From assembly GCA_030278955.1 (NCBI GenBank), contig JAOANR010000006.1, positions 12,547,915 to 12,611,914 of the forward strand: a stretch of 64,000 nucleotides of DNA. The letters run 5' to 3'. Both the position numbers and the translations under genes were made by a program. The stretch is from Hygrophila difformis (lineage: Eukaryota > Streptophyta > Magnoliopsida > Lamiales > Acanthaceae). The notes beneath the pieces are model-generated. The model saw only the letters and a program-made list of their open reading frames with translations, was not told the DNA's origin and searched no databases. Positions 1-10,723 of this stretch are shown here, piece after piece. Within the stretch, counting starts at the first letter, position 1. Each line of letters opens with the position of its first letter.

Positions 1-99
1 TACAAAACCATCACTCTCTCAACTCTCATATCCCATTATTACACACACATTTTCCGCATTCTCTCATTACACACACTCTATTCCTACACCTCACGCACA

Positions 100-402
100 A
101 TGGTAGCCACCGCCAGCGCCACCGCACCGGCAAGGATCCGGCCGCCGTCCACCGGCTGCGCCAAGGTCGACGGCGTTGCCATGTGGCTGATCAATGGCCT
201 CACGGGAGCGTTCTTCGCGTCGTTGGAACGGTGCTCGTGCATTCGGATTTCAACCTATGAAGATGATCTGGGAGAGGAGGCCAATGATCGGCCGTTGATC
301 TCCTCTATCGATGGGAATTTCAACGGCGACGATCATCTTCATCATGCGACTAGGATGAATGCTAGGGGAAGGAGATTAGGGAAGGGTAAAAGAGTAATTT
401 GA
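100..402 (+). CDS. Small conserved plant protein of unknown function
   Basis: Single-exon frame of 100 residues. Residues 17-50 form a compact block rich in Cys and hydrophobic residues (S-T-G-C-A-K-V-D-G-V-A-M-W, then F-F-A-S-L-E-R-C-S-C-I-R-I). I recall this block as conserved in short uncharacterised proteins of many plants. The N-terminus is Ala/Thr-rich, the middle is acidic and the tail is basic. I chose the first ATG because it directly precedes the conserved block; the upstream 99 bases are CT-rich and look like a 5' UTR. There is no convincing signal peptide, although the W-L-I-N-G-L-T-G-A-F-F stretch is hydrophobic. No biochemical role can be given. The reading frame is real with good confidence; the function is unknown. 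Confidence 0.72.
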   Translation: MVATASATAPARIRPPSTGCAKVDGVAMWLINGLTGAFFASLERCSCIRISTYEDDLGEEANDRPLISSIDGNFNGDDHLHHATRMNARGRRLGKGKRVI

Positions 403-2107
403 ATTTTTTTTTATTATTATTATTCAAGTCAAGGTAAATATTTCAATATATCCATGTAACTTGGCTTTGTTTTAACTAATCCTTTTTTGTTTTGAACAAG
501 AATTTGTTTGGATCTTGTCTTGTGAGTTTACTTTTTCCTTTCTTTTGTTTTTGTCCTCCTTTTCTTTTTTCTAATTTTTGTTGAAGTTGAATACTGTGAT
601 GTTATGGGCGAATATGTTATGTATGGTATCAATATATGGAGGAAGCTTGCTTTATGTTTGAATTAAATGGTCAAATAATAGGACACTTAGATTTTTCATT
701 TTTAATTTCTTTACTTTCGATTTAATTAGACTACTTTTTTTTTTAATGTACATCGTCATACAAGTTATAACATATACAAAGATCTTCAATCAAATCCTTG
801 GTAGATCTACATGGATAGTGTATTGGATAAATAGAATCTCTGCTATTGTTGAAACTTTTAGCAATGTGTGTGTGTGTATATATATATATACATATACATG
901 TATTCAACATTATTCATGTGTTGATAGATGGCTCGCTCTTGTTCTCTTTTGGGGGGAAAAAGCTTACATCTATTACACCATGAGAAGTTCCGAAATGGTT
1001 CGATTTCGATCTTATCAATATTTATAAATGACGGGTCTTGGGAAAAATGGGGTGTATAGCTCAATGAATTCCACAATCATACCAGAAAATAAAAATAAAA
1101 ATTGCCAAGTGTTGTCTAAATGTGTTGGTTCATTTCCTTTGGACTCCAATGATTTGAAAGTTATTTTAAACTTTGCATTGAATCGTGGAACATTTTGAAG
1201 AATGCAATTTCAAAATTCTCACATTAATGATTTCTATATATGGTGTGTGTGTGTGTGAATGGATTTGAAATTCTTCGTATTTTTAGACTATATCTCAATG
1301 ATCTATTACAATGGATATGTGAACTCTATTCTACTTAAATTTAGCTTGCAAAGCTAATAAATCAAAATCGGCCTAAAATAACGCATTTTGTTAAGTTAAT
1401 AATAAAAATTGGCCGACGATGGAATCATAACCTTATTTTAGGGGATAAACCACATGGAAAAAGAATATTATTTTGGTTTCATAATTTATTATGAATCCAC
1501 ACACTATAAACAAATAGGGGGGAAGAAATGCTACACACAGATATATGCATGTATCTTTATAAGAATTGTGTTATTTTATTTGTTATTATTAATACTTCCT
1601 CATGTGTACAAGAAGGCAATGGAAAAAGAAGTGTCCATTATTCTATTTTAAATAGGAAGACAGTATGATTTAGGACAGCTCAAAAGGGAAGAGACATGCT
1701 CGGGGAATCAATTTCATTATTGACTTGCTTTTATGCTTTTCTCTAATTGGCACATATATATGTTAGTACAATTTCAGTGCTTAAGTTTGATAAATTATCG
1801 TATTATTAACGTTAATATGATTTATTTAACATGTACATACATTTCCGATCTACTTGTTAAAGTTGTTAATTATTTTCGATTTTGGTACGTAGAACATGAT
1901 GCCTCATAATTTGGTGCATCCATTCCTGATCATATTTTTAATTTCATTTTTTGCTTCCCAAATGAGGAAAAGGTAACAACATCATGTAAGAAATCAGTAA
2001 TTTTTTAATATAAAATTTATAGAAAATAATATTTCATGGAGGTGTTCATTTTGATAAATGTTATTGATTAATAATCTCACTAGGATAATTAAATCTCATG
2101 TAATTAG
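403..2107. other. AT-rich non-coding stretch
   Basis: 3' UTR and intergenic DNA after the small gene. It holds a (TG)n(TA)n microsatellite at about 865-900 and a short (GT)n at about 1240-1256. The short open frames here (for example 746-1027 and 1454-1651) have AT-rich, low-complexity translations and no recognisable domain. Nothing else is seen. Confidence 0.6.
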
Positions 2108-3541
2108 TGCCATGGATCGAGGATTGGATACGATTTACAAACAAGAACAAGATGAAATCAAAGATAAAAGGATAGATGAGATTACCTCATTGGATACTCA
2201 ATATTGGATTTACTAACACATAAGTGTTCATCAATCCCTCAACCGATATCCTCAAGGTGTCGATACGATTGAGCACACCTCAAATACTCAAAAGGAATCC
2301 AACCTTGGTGGAAGAATTCATATGACCTTTCAAACAACACACACAATACTTCCCAAGTGTTCTTCAATGCATATTCATTTCAAAGGTTCATGGCAAAGTG
2401 TTGGGAATGGCCTATTTATAGGCATTCCAAAATACAAGCAATTAAACAACCCTAGAAAATAAAACAAGTGTTCAAACTAGTGACAACTACGACGCTATAC
2501 TCAAAATGGGACTACGTGAGACTCCCCAAAATGGTTGGCGTCGTAATATGGCTGGTTGGCCAGCATCGTCGGTGGGAGATGGAGTTCGCCGGAGATGAGA
2601 GGATTGGCCGGAGATGGATTTCGGAAGCCGACGATGACGGAGATACAAGCTGGCGCCCTCGGAGATGACTGGGGCGAAGCTCAAGGTGGCCGGGCAGTGG
2701 CAGGATGAGGGTGATCGGCGATGGAAGCTTTGCCGGAGAAGAGTTGCGGCGAATCAGGGTTTTCTTCTTCGTCGGAGCTTCGGTTTTCGGGGACTCGCCG
2801 GAACATTGGAAAGGTGGCCGGAACTGTTGATATGGACGAGGGTTCCCCATTCTCGATGGCCAATAAAGGTGGAAGGGAGGCCGCCGGACTGTTGCTGCGG
2901 TTGAAGTTATCGGCGATGGTGGTCGGCCGACTGGGTGTGGCGGACGACTAGCAAGATGACTCCCATGGCTGTTGCTGTGTTGTTCCGAGATGGTGGGTGA
3001 GGGACAGCTCGGTCGGAGATGGTGGAAGTGGTGGCTGCGGATCCACGACAGTGGTGAAGCGGTCGCCGGAAAGAGGCGAGGCTGCGGCCCTTGTTGAAGG
3101 TGACGATCGGAGACGAGAGCCCGTGTCCGCTGTTGACGAGGAGCGCTGCCGGAGTGACGAGGACGATGGTAGGGACGGCGGGTGATGATGATCAGAGTGT
3201 GGTTGGACGGGGCGAGCCACGGCGAGTCGACGACGACCAGGTCGGGGAAGAAGATGACCGTTGGGGGAGGAAGACCTGCTAACGTGATATGGTACTGCGT
3301 GGGCTTTGTTGAGCTGTGCATATTAACGCAAGTAGATCCAGCGTGAGTGCTTACTGAGTGCAGAATCATAACGCAAGACCAACATGTGTTCTGCGGAGCT
3401 GGGCCAATTTTAGTTCCTTTTCTACTTTGTTGGGCTTCTAATTCCTTTGGGCCAAGGCTTCTTCTTCTTGTTTCAATTAATCCAAGCCCAAATAAATCCG
3501 GGTTCAGATCATCGAAGTGGTTGATCCGGGCATCCATGCCA
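2108..3541 (-). repeat. 3' LTR of the non-autonomous element
   Basis: 1,434 bp, TG...CA. It matches 7733-9187 almost exactly but lacks 21 bp after about 2447. The missing segment is bounded by the short repeat attaaacaac, so this copy looks like a slippage or recombination deletion. It also has C at about 2890 where the other copy has T. The middle (about 2520-3300) is unusually GC-rich and stays open for over 300 codons on the minus strand. Confidence 0.93.
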
Positions 3542-5781
3542 TCCTCTCCCCCTTCAAAAGCTTTGAACTTCAAAGCCGGAAGATGAGTTGCTTCAGTAGG
3601 ATCAACCATAAAATTTAGCCCTGCATATACCGGAAATCCGTAAATCTCGCATTTTTGAACTAATTCTGTAAAACAAAATTTATCAATAAAATTATCAGAA
3701 ATATGATCCAGAATGCAGAGATATTCGTCAGCTTCGGCTCTCAGTTTGAATTCCAGTTGGACGCCCTTCTTGGCTCGCAATTTCCACGCCCTGCAAAAAT
3801 CATGACAAATATCAGGTGACTTAATTTTGTCAAGATTCAGAACAATCTCACCTGGTCTGCTTTGGAATGTGTCATCTTGATTTTCTTCAGTACCTGCAAA
3901 AATATTAAAGTTAGATGCATTATACTCATTAAGCTTATAAAAACTATCAGTATTGCGAAAAATTAAAGAACAGATTTTTGTTTGGCCCTTAGAGGCCTGT
4001 TTCGCAATTCTGCTTGTGGCTTGTTGATTCTTGGCTTTCTCTGCTTGGGATGCCTTGTAGGCCGCTTCTTCACACCTTATGTTCTCCTTCAATTTTTGTC
4101 GATCAATCTGAACTGTTCTTGGAGACAACGATTTGATGATGTACTTCCTTTGCTCATGCGTGAATGTGATCAGATTGGCACGTCCTTGATAAATTGCATC
4201 TTTGTCAAAAAGCCATGGACGTCCTAGCAATACGTGGCAAGTACTCATCGGAATCACATCGCACATTATTTCCTCGAAATATGTTCCGATGGCAATCGGA
4301 ATCCTTGCGCGCTTGGTGACTTTAGTGACCCCGTGCTCGTTGACCCATTGCAATCGGTAGGGCTCATCGTGTTCTTCAGTCGGTAGTCCTAACCTGCGAA
4401 TGACGTACAAGCTGGCGACATTAGAACAACTCCCATTATCCACTACAAGAGATGCAAGATTATTTAAAATTTCACAGTGGCAATGGAACAGATTTTCCCT
4501 TTGTTCCAATTCAGTGCAGATCGGGTCAACTTCTTTGACTGTGTCCGATGTTCTAGTAACCACAAAGGAGGAACGTGTTCGGTCTCCTTTATCATTTGAT
4601 CCTAGCTCCTTTGGATTATCACGGATCACAATGATCTCTTTTCCTTTCCTCTCGGCACGCTCAGCTTCTTCATGAGTTCTCAATTGCCTTTCGTGAGTAA
4701 AGGCATTTATGTCTGCTTTCTTGAGCATGGTTTCGTTCAGGGCCTTCAGCGCATCCAAGATGTCTGTAAATCTGGACTCCGGATCAGGGGGTGATGGAGG
4801 TTCTAAATCAGGGGGTTTGCGCTTCCGCGTGATGCCAAAATCATCTTTCAGAATGGATTCAAGTTCTGCATCGAGCTTGTACCGCATTCTTTGCTCAACG
4901 GAGTTCATGACTTGCTCATAAATTTGTTGCGGATCCTGATCTACATTTATCGAAAAATTTTTAAGCTCAGCAGTGAATTTATCAGATAAAGAATTAATTT
5001 CAGAAATAATGAATGCAGTTATTTCTTCCCTGAATTGAGCAATTAATTTTGAAATTTCTGAAGAACAACTGGCCGTCAGATCGGTAGTCGGTAACTGTTC
5101 GGCTCGCTCAGCTATTTTTTCTTCCAATCCGTTACCCAATTGCTCCAATTCATACTCCAACTTCCCCTCAATCTGTCCTGCTATCTTCTCAAGCTGGTCT
5201 TCAATGGTAGCATTTAATTCCTTCTCAGATTGACAAAAGAGACTTTTAATCCTTTCTGTTATCTTCTGACCATGACGAGCAGCAAAGTCCTTGACAGATT
5301 TCTGGAGAAATGAGGTGATCGCATCCAACTTAAGCTCAACTTCAGTAGTGGAAACTATGATGTGCTCGTGCAGTTCATCGGTCTGTCGGTCCATTTCTTC
5401 AGCAAGGAACTCGACCTTTTCATTCAACTTTGCGGATAAATTTCCGACACGGTGATCCACTTGCACATTCAAGGCTCTTTCAAAATCTGTGGCAAGTTGA
5501 TCCAACCTTTCCTCGAAGTCTTCAGTAACTTCGCTAATTTTCTGATCCATCTTGTGCTCTAAAGCTTCAGTCTTTTGGTTGCCTTCAGTAGCAACCTTGT
5601 GCAGCTTCCCATGCAGTTCTGAAGAGAGACTAGCATTTTTCTTCTCAATTTTGCTGTTCACCTTCTTGAACTCGTGGGTCATTTCAGCCTTCATCTCTTT
5701 CATATCATGACTCATGGAATCCATGCTTGCATTCAGGCTCCTCAGTAATTCCATTATCTCAGCACTAGTGGTTCCTGCCAT
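2512..5781 (-). CDS. Coiled-coil plus retropepsin-like protein of the non-autonomous element
   Basis: Open frame of 1,089 codons, of which about 745 lie inside the element and the rest run on into the 3' LTR. Residues 1-300 are heptad-like, charged and Lys/Glu-rich, predicting a long coiled coil that may replace a classical gag multimerisation domain. A Pro-rich linker follows near 325. Residues about 430-545 match the Ty3/gypsy retropepsin fold: L-V-V-D-N-G-S-C-S-N with catalytic Asp448, then C-D-V-I-P-M and L-L-G-R-P-W. No CCHC knuckle is visible, and no polymerase, RNase H or integrase follows. The 3' extension, Pro/Ser-rich and encoded by the LTR, may not be functional. The ATG at 5781 starts the coiled coil. 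Protease activity is inferred from motifs only. Confidence 0.75.
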   Translation of the reverse strand: MAGTTSAEIMELLRSLNASMDSMSHDMKEMKAEMTHEFKKVNSKIEKKNASLSSELHGKLHKVATEGNQKTEALEHKMDQKISEVTEDFEERLDQLATDFERALNVQVDHRVGNLSAKLNEKVEFLAEEMDRQTDELHEHIIVSTTEVELKLDAITSFLQKSVKDFAARHGQKITERIKSLFCQSEKELNATIEDQLEKIAGQIEGKLEYELEQLGNGLEEKIAERAEQLPTTDLTASCSSEISKLIAQFREEITAFIISEINSLSDKFTAELKNFSINVDQDPQQIYEQVMNSVEQRMRYKLDAELESILKDDFGITRKRKPPDLEPPSPPDPESRFTDILDALKALNETMLKKADINAFTHERQLRTHEEAERAERKGKEIIVIRDNPKELGSNDKGDRTRSSFVVTRTSDTVKEVDPICTELEQRENLFHCHCEILNNLASLVVDNGSCSNVASLYVIRRLGLPTEEHDEPYRLQWVNEHGVTKVTKRARIPIAIGTYFEEIMCDVIPMSTCHVLLGRPWLFDKDAIYQGRANLITFTHEQRKYIIKSLSPRTVQIDRQKLKENIRCEEAAYKASQAEKAKNQQATSRIAKQASKGQTKICSLIFRNTDSFYKLNEYNASNFNIFAGTEENQDDTFQSRPGEIVLNLDKIKSPDICHDFCRAWKLRAKKGVQLEFKLRAEADEYLCILDHISDNFIDKFCFTELVQKCEIYGFPVYAGLNFMVDPTEATHLPALKFKAFEGGEDGMDARINHFDDLNPDLFGLGLIETRRRSLGPKELEAQQSRKGTKIGPAPQNTCWSCVMILHSVSTHAGSTCVNMHSSTKPTQYHITLAGLPPPTVIFFPDLVVVDSPWLAPSNHTLIIITRRPYHRPRHSGSAPRQQRTRALVSDRHLQQGPQPRLFPATASPLSWIRSHHFHHLRPSCPSPTISEQHSNSHGSHLASRPPHPVGRPPSPITSTAATVRRPPFHLYWPSRMGNPRPYQQFRPPFQCSGESPKTEAPTKKKTLIRRNSSPAKLPSPITLILPLPGHLELRPSHLRGRQLVSPSSSASEIHLRPILSSPANSISHRRCWPTSHITTPTILGSLT
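3542..3556 (-). other. Polypurine tract
   Basis: On the minus strand the purine run GAAGGGGGAGAGGA abuts the 3' LTR exactly, as expected for the plus-strand primer of an LTR retrotransposon. Confidence 0.8.
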
Positions 5782-7714
5782 ATCAGAAAGACAAACTAGA
5801 TATATGTATAATGGGTTAGTGAAAAATCAACTGAAATATATAGAGTGATCTCGCAACTGTTTCTCTCTCTGTAGGTCCGAATTCTCCACCAGTTGGTTCC
5901 TAATATTCCGGATAATGCTCAATCGTATCAACCAACAATCAGATGGTGAGTAAAATAAAATTATTGGACGCACAGTGCAAGAATCAGAATGCAATGTTCG
6001 ACTCTATCAATGAAAGGCACAGATTCTGTGTGTGATTGCAGTGCACAAATTATAGTTTGCAAATTTAATCAGCCTGCAAGCAATAAATCCGATTCCTCAC
6101 AATTTTAAAGTGTAAAGTAAAAACCTCACAAAATAAAACGCTCGGAATCTCACAATATTTGCCTCACACACACAAACCCAATAAATACAATCAGACTGCT
6201 GACAAGGGTAGCCGGGTAATATTCACTGTTGAGGAACTCCACTATCTGCAATTGCAGACGGAGCTTCAACTCTGTGATTTGTGAAATAAATCAGAGGAAC
6301 GGTGACAAGCACTTATTCCTCGGGGAATTCCACTGTCAAGTGTAAACACTGACGGAACTTCAACCCAATAGATCGTTCGTGATTTAAATCAGTGAAATCG
6401 CACAGTAAAATTAATACCCAATTTAATTCAATTAATCGAACAATAAAAATAATTGCCCAATCAATTAAATTAAATTTCTACTTAATTCAATTTCTCTTCA
6501 CTCGCCCACTTGTTGGAACTTAAACATGCCTCGTTGAAAAAAACTACCAATATACAATACTGTTCCGCGATCGTGGGCAAAGAGACGGATGAGACAAGGC
6601 TGACACGTGTTGGCCTCAAATATTCAAGTGAAGAGGAGTGGGGCCCACGGACAATGAAGATTCCAATTTATCAATTTGGTGTCCGTTTGTTCTGTAACTT
6701 GGCTCAATTTTGAAATGGGTGTCACGTGAGTATCAAATTGGCCACCTTTTTTTACAATAATCCAAAGCCATTAAAATCCCATAAAGCAAAAGTGGTCCTT
6801 GTACTATCTTGTCCCTTGCTAAATACCAATAACACCCTTGGGAATTTCTTTATGGATCAAACAGGAACTATGAAGAACATGGATGAAGATCATATGGTGT
6901 TCATGTTGTTCACCAAGAACATTCAAACATTCAAACACAAAAATAAGAACACTCAAGAACAAACCCTAAATTTATCCCAACACTCAATAACACTCAACAC
7001 TTCTCGGATTAAGCTTGCATAATAACCGATTAAGCATACAAACACCAAATTAATGCAAAGACAATCCAAACAGTGAGTAGAAACAAGAAAATCACAAGAA
7101 CTCAAGTATGAACTTCAAGAACACCAAGGACATGCTAGAATCTTTAAATGGCCATAACTTGAGCTCCCGATGTCCGTTTTTGATGTTCTTTATATGCAAA
7201 CCTATGTATTCGACGAGAGGAACAAGATTACGGACTCAGATTCAACAAAAACTGAACGACCAGAACTCAGAAAATCCGGACAGTGGGCAGAATGCAAAGT
7301 TCTAGGGTTTTGGAATGAGTTTTTGGTGAAGGAAATGGATTTTGGAAAAATCGGGCAGCATAACCCCTTGGAAAAGGATGTTTTGATGTTGCCAAATGGA
7401 AAGTGATTCCAAATGGTGAGGTGAAACACAAGATCAAACCCAAGAAAAATGAAGAAAAATATTTTTGGTGAAAAATGACCAAGAACTTCAAAAATTCATA
7501 GAAAATTGATCCCTTGGCCAAATCGGAAGAACTTTATATGAATCTCTATGTAATCGACCTACTCAATCCAAATATGAACTCAGAAATCAAAGATTATGGC
7601 CTGAGCAAAACGGATGTTCGGTGAACAGTACACAGAAACTCTATTTTTGAGTTTTTTTTTTTTTTTTTTTGGAATTTTTGACAAGAAATGGAAATGATAA
7701 ATCGATCCAATCTA
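5782..7714 (-). other. Untranslated leader of the non-autonomous element
   Basis: About 1.9 kb between the primer-binding site and the ORF on the minus strand. It has no coding frame of note and a poly-A stretch on the minus strand (poly-T at about 7652-7671 on the plus strand is the complement). A long leader is common in non-autonomous derivatives, where it may hold packaging signals; none can be identified by eye. Confidence 0.55.
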
Positions 7715-7727
7715 GGCTCTGATACCA
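7715..7727 (-). other. Primer-binding site, tRNA-iMet type
   Basis: Minus strand TGGTATCAGAGCC, the complement of the 3' end of plant initiator tRNA-Met. It lies five bases inside the 5' LTR and fixes the element's orientation. Confidence 0.9.
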
Positions 7728-7732
7728 AGAGA

Positions 7733-9187
7733 TGCCATGGATCGAGGATTGGATACGATTTACAAACAAGAACAAGATGAAATCAAAGATAAAAGGATAG
7801 ATGAGATTACCTCATTGGATACTCAATATTGGATTTACTAACACATAAGTGTTCATCAATCCCTCAACCGATATCCTCAAGGTGTCGATACGATTGAGCA
7901 CACCTCAAATACTCAAAAGGAATCCAACCTTGGTGGAAGAATTCATATGACCTTTCAAACAACACACACAATACTTCCCAAGTGTTCTTCAATGCATATT
8001 CATTTCAAAGGTTCATGGCAAAGTGTTGGGAATGGCCTATTTATAGGCATTCCAAAATACAAGCAATTAAACAACTAGGAACTAAGATTAAACAACCCTA
8101 GAAAATAAAACAAGTGTTCAAACTAGTGACAACTACGACGCTATACTCAAAATGGGACTACGTGAGACTCCCCAAAATGGTTGGCGTCGTAATATGGCTG
8201 GTTGGCCAGCATCGTCGGTGGGAGATGGAGTTCGCCGGAGATGAGAGGATTGGCCGGAGATGGATTTCGGAAGCCGACGATGACGGAGATACAAGCTGGC
8301 GCCCTCGGAGATGACTGGGGCGAAGCTCAAGGTGGCCGGGCAGTGGCAGGATGAGGGTGATCGGCGATGGAAGCTTTGCCGGAGAAGAGTTGCGGCGAAT
8401 CAGGGTTTTCTTCTTCGTCGGAGCTTCGGTTTTCGGGGACTCGCCGGAACATTGGAAAGGTGGCCGGAACTGTTGATATGGACGAGGGTTCCCCATTCTC
8501 GATGGCCAATAAAGGTGGAAGGGAGGCCGCTGGACTGTTGCTGCGGTTGAAGTTATCGGCGATGGTGGTCGGCCGACTGGGTGTGGCGGACGACTAGCAA
8601 GATGACTCCCATGGCTGTTGCTGTGTTGTTCCGAGATGGTGGGTGAGGGACAGCTCGGTCGGAGATGGTGGAAGTGGTGGCTGCGGATCCACGACAGTGG
8701 TGAAGCGGTCGCCGGAAAGAGGCGAGGCTGCGGCCCTTGTTGAAGGTGACGATCGGAGACGAGAGCCCGTGTCCGCTGTTGACGAGGAGCGCTGCCGGAG
8801 TGACGAGGACGATGGTAGGGACGGCGGGTGATGATGATCAGAGTGTGGTTGGACGGGGCGAGCCACGGCGAGTCGACGACGACCAGGTCGGGGAAGAAGA
8901 TGACCGTTGGGGGAGGAAGACCTGCTAACGTGATATGGTACTGCGTGGGCTTTGTTGAGCTGTGCATATTAACGCAAGTAGATCCAGCGTGAGTGCTTAC
9001 TGAGTGCAGAATCATAACGCAAGACCAACATGTGTTCTGCGGAGCTGGGCCAATTTTAGTTCCTTTTCTACTTTGTTGGGCTTCTAATTCCTTTGGGCCA
9101 AGGCTTCTTCTTCTTGTTTCAATTAATCCAAGCCCAAATAAATCCGGGTTCAGATCATCGAAGTGGTTGATCCGGGCATCCATGCCA
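7733..9187 (-). repeat. 5' LTR of the non-autonomous element
   Basis: 1,455 bp, TG...CA. It carries the 21 bp (about 8076-8096) missing from the other LTR. As the 5' LTR it should hold the promoter; a TATA-like element is not obvious because the middle is GC-rich. Confidence 0.93.
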
Positions 9188-9192
9188 ATTAG

Positions 9193-10059
9193 TATTATAT
9201 TCACTTTAATTAATTAAATACTTACATACTTTTAAAATGGGGAATTAATTCCATCACATCATTGGAGTTGGGATTATAATCCTGCAATGTGGTAGTATTA
9301 TACCATGATTAATTATGGACCTAATTTTACAAAATGAGCATGGCCTATATTAATTAATATAACAAGCAAACAAAAAAAAAAATTAATCAAACTCTAAGAC
9401 TTTTGAATACTAAAAAATTTCAACATTTCAAAGTGCCTGCAAGACAACGAAGGTAATTGGTCGATGATAAATATCCCTGAATTCACCACTTTACCCCAAA
9501 AATAAATAAATAAATAAAAATAGTACTCTTACCAACAAATTAGTACTACTTTGCCGATTAGTAAATCACTAATCACTAATATTCAAAATACCAAAGTAAC
9601 TTTTGGTTTGGTAAAGTACTTTTCAAGACATTTAAGAATGATGATGTCTTTCAAATAATTAACAGTGTTGAAAATAATTTTGAATGTGTGATAATTTTGA
9701 TATTAAAAAAGAAAAAAGTTATAAAAAATACAGGTACTCAGGCTCAAACTAATAATTAAATGAAACGCAGAAAACAAGTAATTTTTCCTTCCAGAAATTC
9801 TCCATTAATCATTTCACAGATTATTGAAATATCTTACAATTACGTGTAAGAAGCATTTTTATGCTTTTTTATCATCTTCTTTTCCGAGTTTATTCAACGC
9901 TTGATTTCTGATCTGTCCCGTTTCTCGGGCAGAGGATTTCTTTTGTGGTACTAAAAGACGAACTTATTGCTTTAAGTCGTTTTATTTATAGAATACTAAG
10001 GTGGAGTATGATCTTTGTATACTTCATGAAATAGGGTATAATAAATATTTTTCCAAAAA
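9193..10059. other. AT-rich non-coding stretch
   Basis: No open frame, RNA gene or terminal repeat recognised. Short A-tracts and a (AAAT)n patch lie near 9498-9517. Confidence 0.6.
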
Positions 10060-10601
10060 TACTTCTCCGTTCCATTTTAATTGACACGTTGGGGTTTTGT
10101 CATTATTCATTGAGTAACTTTGATTCGACATTTTAATACAATTATATAAGATAAAATATAGTCAAGTGGGATCTTGTTGGATTCGTCTAATCGCATAGAT
10201 TTAGAATATTAAATTTTCATAATTTTTACTTTTATGGAATTTAAGTTATTAAGGATTAAAAATATGTACTCCCTCCGTCCCATTAAAAGTGGCCACTTTC
10301 TTTTGGACACGAGAATTTAGGTTGTGGTGTTTAGTAGTTAAAGTAGTGTGAGTAAATTTGACTAATACATTCATCTAATTTATAATGGTTACATTTGACT
10401 TTTAACCATATTTATTATTTAACTTTGACTTAATATTATCGTTATGATGTAGAAAGAAAGAAATAGTCAAGTGTGGTCTTGTTGGAATCGTCTAATCATA
10501 TAGTTTTAGAATATATAGTTTATATAATTTTTATTTATACCCGTTTTGAGATATTAATGGTTAAACATATATAGGGACTTTGTGCAGAAAGTACAATTGT
10601 C

Positions 10602-10618
10602 ATTATTGTGGGGTTTTT
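10602..10618. repeat. LINE target-site duplication, left copy
   Basis: attattgtggggttttt, repeated exactly at 16276-16292. The terminal Ts overlap the LINE tail (poly-A on the minus strand), so the true length is 12-17 bp. Confidence 0.88.
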
Positions 10619-10723
10619 TTTTTTGTGAATCAGCCTAACAAGGCTAGCAAATAAGAAAAAATACAAAGAAAAAAAAAAGGAAGTAAAGAAAACAGAACAC
10701 AAACAAAAGTCACCAAAGAACAA

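Larger units (their letters stand above)
2108..9187 (-). mobile_element. Complete non-autonomous LTR retrotransposon derivative
   Basis: Two long direct repeats begin TG and end CA and are flanked by a perfect 5-bp target-site duplication, attag (2103-2107 and 9188-9192). The element reads on the minus strand: a primer-binding site lies beside the right-hand (5') LTR and a polypurine tract beside the left-hand (3') LTR. The 4,191-bp interior holds a coiled-coil/retropepsin ORF and a leader of about 1.9 kb. I find no reverse transcriptase, RNase H or integrase motif in any frame. The LTRs differ by one 21-bp indel and one substitution that I could find, so insertion is recent. The protease resembles that of Ty3/gypsy chromovirus-type elements, so mobilisation by a gypsy helper is inferred. 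Confidence 0.93.

Noticed and set aside
746..1027. 93-codon frame
   Set aside because: It runs through a TG/TA microsatellite, with low-complexity translation and no homology I recognise.
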